The position numbers and the translations under genes are program-made. Below are positions 52,339 to 64,000 of a DNA stretch of 64,000 nucleotides, in pieces; the first letter of the stretch is position 1; each line of letters starts with the position of its first letter. A model generated the notes under the pieces. That model was not told where the DNA came from. It saw nothing but the letters and a program-made list of their open reading frames with translations, and did not search any database. The DNA is from JASGIT01 sp047601665 (lineage in GTDB: Bacteria > Pseudomonadota > Gammaproteobacteria > Burkholderiales > Burkholderiaceae_C). The stretch is taken from positions 1 to 64,000 of the forward strand of contig JASGIT010000001.1 of the NCBI GenBank assembly GCA_047601665.1, read 5' to 3'.

Positions 52339-53460
52339 ATGTCCGACGATCTGCTCACCACCCCGCTGCACGCGCTGCACCTCGAACTGGGCGCGCGCAT
52401 GGTGCCCTTCGCGGGCTATTCCATGCCCGTGCAATACCCCGCCGGTTTGATGGCCGAGCACCAGCACACGCGCAGCGCCGCGGGGCTGTTCGACGTGTCG
52501 CACATGGGCCAGCTGCGCCTCGCCGGCCCCGACGCCGCCGCCGCGTTCGAGACGCTGATGCCCGTGGACGTGATCGACCTGCCCGTGGGCAAGCAGCGCT
52601 ACGGCCTGCTGCTGACCGACGAGGGCACGATCATCGACGACCTGATGTTCTTCAACCGGGGCACGGACCTGTTCGTGATCGTGAACGGCGCGTGCAAGGC
52701 GGGCGACATCGCGCATATCCAGGCGCGCATCGGCGCGCGCTGCGACGTCATCCCCCTGCCCGAGCGCGCTCTGCTCGCGCTGCAAGGCCCGCAGGCGGTG
52801 GATGCACTGGCGCGCCTCGTGCCCGGCGTGGACAAACTGGTGTTCATGACCGGCGGCGCGTTCGGCTGGAACGGGGCCGACCTGTTCATCACGCGCAGCG
52901 GCTACACGGGCGAGGACGGGTTCGAGATCTCCGTCCACCAAACCCAGGCCGAGGCCTTGGCGCGTGCCCTGCTGGCCCAGCCCGAAGTGAAGCCCATCGG
53001 CCTGGGCGCGCGCAATTCGCTGCGGCTCGAAGCGGGCCTGTGCCTGTACGGCAACGACATCGACACCACCATCACCCCGCCCGAGGCCGCGCTGAACTGG
53101 GCCATCCAGAAGGTGCGCCGCACCGGCGGCGCGCGCGCGGGCGGTTTTCCGGGCGCGGACAAGGTACTGGCGCAGATCGACAACCCCGCCACCCTGCCCC
53201 ATAAGCGTGTGGGCCTGGTGGCGCTGGAGCGCGTGCCGGTGCGCGAGCACACCGAATTGCAGAGCCCCGATGGCCAGAAGATCGGCGAGGTGACCAGCGG
53301 CCTGCTCGGCCCCACGGTGAACGCGCCGGTGGCCATGGGCTACGTGGCGCCCGCCTTCGCCGCCATCGGCACGCGCGTGAATGCCATCGTGCGCGGCAAG
53401 GCCGTGCCGATGGAGGTGCGCGCCACGCCCTTCGTGCCCGCCAACTACCATCGCGGCTGA
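52339..53460 (+). CDS. gcvT: Glycine cleavage system T-protein (aminomethyltransferase)
   Basis: A 373-residue T-protein that transfers the methylene group to tetrahydrofolate and releases ammonia. It begins MSDDLLTTPLHALHLELGARMVPFAGYSMPVQYP and has AAGLFDVSHMGQ and the catalytic-site DGFEISVH segment. First gene of gcvT-gcvH-gcvP, under the tandem glycine riboswitch. The ATG at 52339 is used. Confidence 0.96.
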   Translation: MSDDLLTTPLHALHLELGARMVPFAGYSMPVQYPAGLMAEHQHTRSAAGLFDVSHMGQLRLAGPDAAAAFETLMPVDVIDLPVGKQRYGLLLTDEGTIIDDLMFFNRGTDLFVIVNGACKAGDIAHIQARIGARCDVIPLPERALLALQGPQAVDALARLVPGVDKLVFMTGGAFGWNGADLFITRSGYTGEDGFEISVHQTQAEALARALLAQPEVKPIGLGARNSLRLEAGLCLYGNDIDTTITPPEAALNWAIQKVRRTGGARAGGFPGADKVLAQIDNPATLPHKRVGLVALERVPVREHTELQSPDGQKIGEVTSGLLGPTVNAPVAMGYVAPAFAAIGTRVNAIVRGKAVPMEVRATPFVPANYHRG

Positions 53461-53492
53461 CCCCTTTTTTCACCTTCTCAGGAATGTCCCCC

Positions 53493-53867
53493 ATGACCCT
53501 CAAGTTCTCCAAAGACCACGAATGGATCAACGCCGCCGACGCCCAGGCTGCCATCGTCGGCATCACCGTGCACGCGCAGGACGCGCTGGGCGACGTGGTG
53601 TTCGTCGATCTGCCCGAAGTCGGCGCGCTCTTCGCCCAGGGCGAAGTGGCCGGCGTGGTCGAGTCCGTGAAGGCCGCCGCCGACGTGTACATGCCCGTGG
53701 CGGGCGAAGTCGTCGAGGTGAACGAGGCCCTGCGCGCCGACCCGGCCCTGGCCAACAGCGACCCGCTGGGCGCGGGCTGGTTCTTCAAGGTCAAGCTGGC
53801 CGACGCCAGCCAGCTCGATGGCCTGCTCGACGAAACCGCCTACAACGCCTTCGCCGCCAACTCCTGA
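53493..53867 (+). CDS. gcvH: Glycine cleavage system H-protein
   Basis: The 124-residue lipoyl carrier of the complex. The lipoylated Lys lies in VVESVKAAADVYMPVAGEV. It starts MTLKFSKDHEWINA; the ATG at 53493 with AGGA ten bases upstream is chosen over an ATG three codons earlier. Followed by a dispersed repeat, then gcvP. Confidence 0.97.
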   Translation: MTLKFSKDHEWINAADAQAAIVGITVHAQDALGDVVFVDLPEVGALFAQGEVAGVVESVKAAADVYMPVAGEVVEVNEALRADPALANSDPLGAGWFFKVKLADASQLDGLLDETAYNAFAANS

Positions 53868-53918
53868 TTTGATAGCTGCTTGCGCTTGATGGACAAGCGC
53901 TGGCGGCCTTTTTCATTC
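53867..53918 (-). repeat. Dispersed hairpin repeat, copy 9 (between gcvH and gcvP)
   Basis: Reverse orientation: TTTGATAGCTGCTTGCGCTTG, loop ATGGA, CAAGCGC TGGCGGCC; the inner stem of seven pairs is perfect. It starts at the gcvH stop codon and ends seven bases before the gcvP ATG, so it carries the region where the gcvP ribosome binding site should be. Confidence 0.8.
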
Positions 53919-53924
53919 AAAACC

Positions 53925-56813
<2,889 letters not shown>

Positions 56814-56849
56814 CACAGGCGACAGGCCCGGCGTACACTGGCACCCGCC

Positions 56850-59046
<2,197 letters not shown>

Positions 59047-59060
<14 letters not shown>

Positions 59061-59691
59061 GGTCGAGTGCGTATATGAAGACGGCGACCTGCTCGTGCTC
59101 CACAAGCCCGGCGGCCTGCTTTGCGTGCCGGGGCGCGGCCCCGACAAGCAGGACGCCCTGAGCACCCGCGCCGAAGGCCGCTGGCCCGGCGCGCTGATCG
59201 TGCACCGACTCGACCAGGCCACCTCGGGCCTGGTGCTGATGGCCCGCCACATCGAAGCCCAGCGGCGGCTCTCCGACGCCTTCGCCACGCGCCGCGTGGA
59301 CAAGCGCTACCACGCCATCGTGCGCGGCCAGCCCGCTGCCGCCGGCGAGTGGAACCTGATCGACCTGCCCCTGGGCGCCGACTGGCCCAACCGCCCAAGG
59401 CAGAAGGTGGACCTCGAACACGGCAAACCCAGCCAGACCCTGTGGCGGCCACTTGCCTACGACACGGCCCGCGACGCCACGCGGCTCGAACTGCAGCCGC
59501 TCACGGGCCGCACGCACCAGCTGCGCCTGCACCTGGTCGCCATCGGCCACCCCATCCTGGGCGATACGCTCTATGCCGACGCGGCCACGCAGGCCGCAGC
59601 GCCCCGGCTGCTGCTGCACGCCACCTCGCTGGCCTTCGCGCACCCGATGCATGGCGGGGCCTGCGCGTTCTCCGTCGCACCCGATTTTTAA
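59047..59691 (+). CDS. RluA family pseudouridine synthase
   Basis: A 214-residue RNA pseudouridine synthase of the short, S4-less RluA group. The catalytic Asp is in HRLDQATSGLVLMARH and the ligand Arg in GRTHQLRLHL. Such enzymes modify rRNA or tRNA (RluA acts on 23S U746 and tRNA U32). It overlaps the kinase end by 14 bases, and is followed by a repeat. Confidence 0.9.
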
Positions 59692-59694
59692 GCC

Positions 59695-59750
59695 AAATCG
59701 GCCTCCAGCCCTTGATGTACTAGCGCAAAAAGCTACCAAAACCATAGTAA
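59695..59750 (+). repeat. Dispersed hairpin repeat, copy 10, degenerate (after the RluA gene)
   Basis: AAATCGGCCTCCAGCCCTTG, then TAGCGCAAAAAGCTACC: the left half is well kept, the right arm decayed. It lies between the pseudouridine synthase and the epimerase. Confidence 0.65.
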
Positions 59751-59755
59751 CCAGC

Positions 59756-60592
59756 ATGTCCGTTCAACCCCTCACCTTCCACGGCCAGCCCGCCCTCCAA
59801 CTCACCCTGCCGGACGGCGACAGCGCCATCGCCACCCTGCACGGCGGCCAGCTCCTGTCCTGGAAGGTGGCCGGGGCCGAGCAGCTCTACCTGAGCCCCC
59901 AGGCCCGGTTCGACGGCCACGGCGCCATCCGTGGCGGCGTGCCGCTGTGCTTCCCGCAGTTCAACCAGCGCGGCCCGCTGCCCAAGCACGGCTTTGCGCG
60001 CAACCTGCCGTGGCAGGCGGTGGAGGCGGGAGATAGCGCCCTCGCGCTGCACCTCGCCGCCAGCCCCGCCACCCGTGCTTTCTGGCCTGCACACTTCGCG
60101 GCCTGCCTGCGCGTGGAACTCGCGCCCGGCCAGCTGCGCGTGGCGCTGTCGGTGCGCAACACCGGCGATGCGCCGTGGACCTTCACCGCCGCGCTGCACA
60201 CCTACCTGCGCGTCCACGATGCCACCCAGGCCCGCCTGGAAGGCCTGCAGGGCGCACCCCGCTGGGACGCCGTGCGCGACACCCGCTTCACCGAGCCCGA
60301 CGCCGCCCTGCGCTTTGGCGAAGAGTTCGACAGCGTCTACGCCGCCCCGCCCCGCGCCCTGCACCTGCACGACGGCCCGCGCCGCCTGCGCATCGAACAA
60401 AGCCCCGCCTGTCCCCAGACCGTGGTCTGGAACCCCGGCCCGCAGCTGTGCGCCCAGCTGCCCGACCTGCCCCCGGACGGCTGGCGCCACATGCTGTGCG
60501 TGGAGGCCGCTACCATCGACGCGCCGGTCCCGCTGGCCCCCGGCGCAAGCTGGGAAGGCTGGCAACGGCTCACCCTCAAACGGCATCCCTGA
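59756..60592 (+). CDS. Glucose-6-phosphate 1-epimerase-like (YeaD) aldose epimerase
   Basis: A 278-residue D-hexose-6-phosphate mutarotase-type protein. It has IRGGVPLCFPQFNQRGPLPKHGFARN (conserved Pro/His loops of the YeaD group) and a C-terminal VVWNPGPQ and LCVEAATID. Expected to speed anomer interconversion of glucose-6-phosphate. I chose the ATG at 59756 (MSVQPLTFHGQPA). It precedes a hydrolase gene by 31 bases. Confidence 0.86.
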   Translation: MSVQPLTFHGQPALQLTLPDGDSAIATLHGGQLLSWKVAGAEQLYLSPQARFDGHGAIRGGVPLCFPQFNQRGPLPKHGFARNLPWQAVEAGDSALALHLAASPATRAFWPAHFAACLRVELAPGQLRVALSVRNTGDAPWTFTAALHTYLRVHDATQARLEGLQGAPRWDAVRDTRFTEPDAALRFGEEFDSVYAAPPRALHLHDGPRRLRIEQSPACPQTVVWNPGPQLCAQLPDLPPDGWRHMLCVEAATIDAPVPLAPGASWEGWQRLTLKRHP

Positions 60593-60623
60593 CACCCCCA
60601 AAAACTTCCAAGGAGACAAGCAG

Positions 60624-61910
60624 ATGACCCCATCCCGGCCCCGCGCATGGCGCGCCCTCGCCGCCAGCCTCATCCTCGGCGCCCCGCTGGCCGTGCTCGC
60701 CCAGGCGCTGCCCACGGCGAAGCCCGAGCAGGTGGGCCTGTCCACCGAACGGCTGCAGCGCATCAGCACGCAGCTGAAGGCCGACGTGGCCGCCCGGCGC
60801 ATTCCCGGCGCGGTGCTGCTGGTGGCGCGGCACGGCAAGGTGGCCTGGCTCGACGCCGTGGGCCAGCTGGACACGGCGCGCAACGCGCCCATGCCCGCCG
60901 ACGGCATCTTCCGCATCTACTCCATGACCAAGCCACTGACCACCGTAGCGGCCATGATGCTGGTGGAAGACGGCAAGCTGCGCCTGGACGACCCCATCGC
61001 CCAGTACCTGCCCGAGTTCGCGCAAATGAAGGTGGGCGTCGAAAAACCCGGCCCCGACGGCAAGCCCGTGCTGGACCTGGTGCCCGCGCGCCGCCCCATC
61101 ACCGTGCACGACCTGATGCGCCACACCTCGGGCCTGACCTACGGCTTCTTCGGCCCCGGGCTGGTCAAGGCGGCCTACACCCAGGCTAACCTGTTCGCGG
61201 GCGACCCGGACAACGCCGAGTTCTCGCGCCGCCTGGCCCGGCTGCCGCTGGCCTACCAGCCGGGCACGACCTGGGACTACAGCCATTCCACCGATGTGCT
61301 GGGCCGCGTGGTGGAGGTGGTGTCGGGCCAGAGCCTGTACACCTTCATGAAGGCGCGCCTGCTCGACCCGCTGGGCATGAAGGACACCAGCTTCTACGTG
61401 CCCGAGCCCGCGCGCCAGCCGCGCATCGCCGAGCCGCTGCCCGACGACCGCAACTTCGGCGTGGGCACCGACTTCAACGACCCGCGCGTGGTGCAGAAGG
61501 CCGAATCGGGCGGCGGCGGGCTGGTCTCCACCGCGGCCGACTACGCGCGCTTCCTGCAGATGCTGCTGTCGGGCGGCACGCTGGACGGCAAACGCTACCT
61601 CGGCCCGCGCACCGTCGCCTTCATGACGTCAGACCACGCCAGCGCGGGCGCGGGCATCACGCCCGGCCCGCTCTACCTGCCGGGGGCGGGCTACGGCTTC
61701 GGCCTGGGCTTCGCGGTACGCCGCGCGAACGGCGAGGCGCCCTACCCCGCCGCCGCCGGCGAATACAACTGGGGCGGCGCGGGCGGCACCTACATGTGGG
61801 TGGACCCGAAGAACGACCTGTTCGTGGTGTTCATGCTCCAGTCGCCCAGGCAGCGCCTGTACTACCGCAGCCTGCTGCGCGACATGGTGTACGCGGCGGT
61901 GCGGGACTGA
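60624..61910 (+). CDS. Beta-lactamase-family serine hydrolase, exported
   Basis: A 428-residue periplasmic hydrolase of the class C beta-lactamase/esterase fold with a signal peptide (about 1-26). The nucleophile lies in IYSMTKPL (S-x-x-K); the second motif is YSHSTD and the HTSGLTYG loop is present. The third KTG-type motif is not obvious; the region WGGAGGTYMWV probably replaces it. An esterase, peptidase or D-aminopeptidase role is more likely than resistance. AAGGAGA lies before the ATG at 60624. Confidence 0.85.
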   Translation: MTPSRPRAWRALAASLILGAPLAVLAQALPTAKPEQVGLSTERLQRISTQLKADVAARRIPGAVLLVARHGKVAWLDAVGQLDTARNAPMPADGIFRIYSMTKPLTTVAAMMLVEDGKLRLDDPIAQYLPEFAQMKVGVEKPGPDGKPVLDLVPARRPITVHDLMRHTSGLTYGFFGPGLVKAAYTQANLFAGDPDNAEFSRRLARLPLAYQPGTTWDYSHSTDVLGRVVEVVSGQSLYTFMKARLLDPLGMKDTSFYVPEPARQPRIAEPLPDDRNFGVGTDFNDPRVVQKAESGGGGLVSTAADYARFLQMLLSGGTLDGKRYLGPRTVAFMTSDHASAGAGITPGPLYLPGAGYGFGLGFAVRRANGEAPYPAAAGEYNWGGAGGTYMWVDPKNDLFVVFMLQSPRQRLYYRSLLRDMVYAAVRD

Positions 61911-61911
61911 C

Positions 61912-63171
61912 TCACTCCTTGCCGATCTCGGTCAGCAGCCGCGTCATCAGGTACAGGCGCGGCACGATGGAGTCGGCCTCGATGTACTCGTCCTTGGCGT
62001 GGTAGCCCCAGCCCGCCAGGCCGAAGCTCTCCACCACCGTGGCCTTGCCGTTGCGGCCCGCGAAGGCCGCGTCGGTACCGCCGCCGACCATGGGCACCAG
62101 GGTCAGCTGCTCGCCCAGCTCCTGGTAGATGGCCTGGCCCTTCTTCGCCAGCGCCAGCCCTTTTTCACCCGCCAGGAAGGCGGGGCGGTTCAGCTCCAGG
62201 GTGACGGTGGTTTCCGTGTCCGGCACGTGCGGCGGGTTGTTCTTGATGGTGGCCTGCAGCGCCTCGATCAGCTTCTTCTCCACGCCGGGCTGCTTCATGC
62301 GCACGTCGGCCACGGCGCTGGCGCTGGCGGGAATCTGGTTGAACGGGTTGCCGCCGGTCTTCGCGATCGTCCAGCTCATCTGCGCGCCAGGAATGTCCTT
62401 GGCCAGGTTCTCGGTCTGCAGGATACGGTACGACAGCTCGGACAGCGCATTGCGGCCCTGCTCGGGCGCACCGCCCGCGTGCGCGGCACGGCCCTTGACC
62501 TCCATCTTGGCCTCGGCAATGCCCGCCGCACCCAGCAGCAGGATGTGGTGCGGCGACACCGCCTTGCCGCCCGAGGGCTCGAACGACAGCACCACGTCGT
62601 GCTGGTCGGCCAGCTTGGTGATCAGGTCGCTGGAGCCCTGCGAGCCCACCTCCTCGTCGGGGTTCATCATCACGGTAATGGTGTCGAAGTCGCGCCAGCC
62701 CGCGTCCTTGAGGATCTGCAGGCCCGCCACGATCACCGCCAGGCCGCCCTTGTCGTCGGCGATGCCGGGGCCGTAGATGCGGTTGCCGTCCACCTTGAAC
62801 GGCTGCGTGGCCAGAATGCCGGGCTGGTACACCGTGTCCATGTGGCCCTGCAGCATGATCTTGCGCTTGCCGGTGCCCTTGAGCGTGGCCACCAGGTTGT
62901 CCGCCCCCGCGCCCGCCGTGGCGTGGATGCGCTCGGTCTTGAAGCCCAGCGCCTGCAGCCGCTTCTCCAGGCCGTCGGCCATCTTCAGCAGGCCGTCCTT
63001 CTGCTGGCTGCCGGACTCGATCAGCACCATCTCCTTCAGGTGCTCGATCACGGCGGGCTGCGCCTTCTGGGCGGCGGCGAGCAGGGGCGCGTCGGGCGCG
63101 GCCTGCGCGGCGCCGGCGGCCAGGGCCAGGGCGCCGACCAGGGGAAGAAGGCGGAAGGAAGGAATGCGCAT
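61912..63171 (-). CDS. M20 family metallopeptidase (glutamate carboxypeptidase-like), exported
   Basis: A 419-residue protein with a signal peptide (MRIPSFRLLPLVGALALAAGAAQA). The zinc-binding pattern GHMDTVY, ADDKGG, NPDEEVGS, a catalytic Glu in DEE and a late His in YHAKDEY are intact. It belongs to the glutamate carboxypeptidase group, which removes C-terminal glutamate from folates and peptides; substrate unproven. It lies convergent with the beta-lactamase-like gene, one base apart. Confidence 0.88.
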   Translation of the reverse strand: MRIPSFRLLPLVGALALAAGAAQAAPDAPLLAAAQKAQPAVIEHLKEMVLIESGSQQKDGLLKMADGLEKRLQALGFKTERIHATAGAGADNLVATLKGTGKRKIMLQGHMDTVYQPGILATQPFKVDGNRIYGPGIADDKGGLAVIVAGLQILKDAGWRDFDTITVMMNPDEEVGSQGSSDLITKLADQHDVVLSFEPSGGKAVSPHHILLLGAAGIAEAKMEVKGRAAHAGGAPEQGRNALSELSYRILQTENLAKDIPGAQMSWTIAKTGGNPFNQIPASASAVADVRMKQPGVEKKLIEALQATIKNNPPHVPDTETTVTLELNRPAFLAGEKGLALAKKGQAIYQELGEQLTLVPMVGGGTDAAFAGRNGKATVVESFGLAGWGYHAKDEYIEADSIVPRLYLMTRLLTEIGKE

Positions 63172-63263
63172 CGGATGTCTCCTCTTGGTTATGAAGGCCC
63201 GCAGGATAGAGGCTGTGGCCACGGCCCGTGAGGAACACGGGCGACAGGACTAACATCGCCCGG

Positions 63264-64000
63264 ATGACCCAGCACCTCTACCTTCTCACCGGCAGCTCGC
63301 GCGGCATGGGCATGGCCCTGGCGCGGCAGCTGCTGCAGCCCGGCCATACCGTGATCGGCCTGGCGCGCACGCCGAATGCCGGACTGGCGGCCCCCGCAGG
63401 TGGCGCGCTGGAGCAGTGGGCCACCGACCTGGCCCGGCCCGAGCAGGCCGCCGAGCAACTGCGCGCCTGGCTGGCCGCCCAGGACCCGGCCCGCTTCGCC
63501 AGCGCCACGCTCATCAACAACGCGGGGGTGATCCCGCGCCTGGAGCCGCTGTCCGCCAGCAGCCCGGCCGACGTGCAGAACGCCCTGCGCGTGGGGCTGG
63601 AGGCGCCCATGCTGCTCACCGCCGCCTTCCTGGGCGCGACCGAGGGCTGGGGCGCGCTGCCGCGCAAGGTGCTCAACATCTCGTCCGGCCTGGGGCGGCG
63701 CGCGCAGGCGTCGCAGGCGGCCTATTGCGCGGCCAAGGCGGGCATGGACCATTTCACGCGCTGCGTGGCGCTGGACGAGGCGGGCAAGCCGCACGGGGCC
63801 AAGGTATGCTCGCTGGCCCCCGGCGTGATCGACACGGACATGCAGGCGCAGTTGCGCGGCGCCGACCCTACAGCCTTCCCCGACGCGGCGAGCTTTGCCC
63901 GGCTCAAGGCCGATGGACTGCTCACCTCGCCCGAGGACGCGGCGGCGCGCGTGCTCGCGTGGCTGCGCCGCGCGGACTTCGGCGCGCAGCCCGTGGCCGA
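63264..64000 (+). CDS. Short-chain dehydrogenase (SDR), truncated by the window edge
   Basis: At least 245 residues, still open at the right edge. It begins MTQHLYLLTGSSRGMGMALARQLLQ, with the NAD(P)-binding TGSSRGMG. NNAGV and the catalytic Tyr-x3-Lys in QAAYCAAKAGMDH follow. It resembles sepiapterin reductase-like SDRs (end LAPGVIDTDMQAQLR). Start ATG 63264 is 92 bases from the divergent M20 gene. Confidence 0.88.
   Translation, partial: MTQHLYLLTGSSRGMGMALARQLLQPGHTVIGLARTPNAGLAAPAGGALEQWATDLARPEQAAEQLRAWLAAQDPARFASATLINNAGVIPRLEPLSASSPADVQNALRVGLEAPMLLTAAFLGATEGWGALPRKVLNISSGLGRRAQASQAAYCAAKAGMDHFTRCVALDEAGKPHGAKVCSLAPGVIDTDMQAQLRGADPTAFPDAASFARLKADGLLTSPEDAAARVLAWLRRADFGAQPVA

Noticed and set aside
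53880..53924. Upstream start for gcvP
   Set aside because: The extra residues come from the hairpin repeat.

Overview
The window reads as a high-GC betaproteobacterial chromosome, most likely family Comamonadaceae (Acidovorax/Alicycliphilus/Diaphorobacter type). This rests on the protein sequences, gene orders such as guaB-guaA and rimP-nusA-infB, and a dispersed hairpin repeat that I recall from that family. No rRNA, tRNA or CRISPR array was found. Left of about position 6,900 the base composition is visibly less GC-rich and the repeat is absent; everything to the right is ordinary chromosome.

Region 1 (1-6,919) is the end of a genomic island inserted at the 3' end of guaA. It carries a three-gene ABC-type conflict system (ABC-three-component architecture: variable/C-terminal component cut by the window edge, middle component, DUF3732 ATPase), a TIGR04141-type sporadically distributed protein, and a tyrosine integrase next to guaA that lacks its usual N-terminal domain and may be frameshifted. 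This is the best candidate for a poorly described defence locus.

Region 2 (6,920-23,350) is core metabolism and translation: guaB-guaA, a DUF4124 protein, rnfH-ratA, smpB, and a long minus-strand cluster rimP-nusA-infB-lepB-rbfA-truB-typA-DMT exporter-acyl-CoA hydrolase, preceded by a thioredoxin-like gene with its own terminator. The signal peptidase gene between infB and rbfA is unusual.

Region 3 (23,400-36,420) holds a Yej-type peptide ABC importer (yejBEF on plus, yejA on minus about 1 kb downstream), a peroxidase-related protein, a FlxA-like protein, fabI, a Zeta-type kinase with a small partner, a periplasmic ATP-dependent DNA ligase, a large basic amino acid decarboxylase, and an NfeD/SPFH membrane pair.

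Region 4 (36,430-52,000) is transport and catabolism: a TonB receptor with a DUF2946-like protein, an EamA exporter, an SDR, ETF-ubiquinone oxidoreductase, a TrpXYZ-like ABC importer, lysine permease, a ParE-type toxin-antitoxin pair, an AidB-type acyl-CoA dehydrogenase with a divergent TetR regulator, and a tandem pair of exported intradiol dioxygenase-like proteins.

Region 5 (52,000-64,000) is the glycine cleavage operon gcvT-gcvH-gcvP behind a tandem glycine riboswitch, then a hybrid histidine kinase, an RluA pseudouridine synthase, a hexose-6-phosphate epimerase, a serine beta-lactamase-like hydrolase, an M20 peptidase and a truncated SDR gene at the right edge.

Across regions 2-5 one hairpin repeat (10-base arms CCAGCGCTTG / CAAGCGCTGG) occurs about ten times. 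At least three copies lie in frame inside coding sequences (truB, the acyl-CoA hydrolase and yejF), which is the most interesting distributed pattern in the window.
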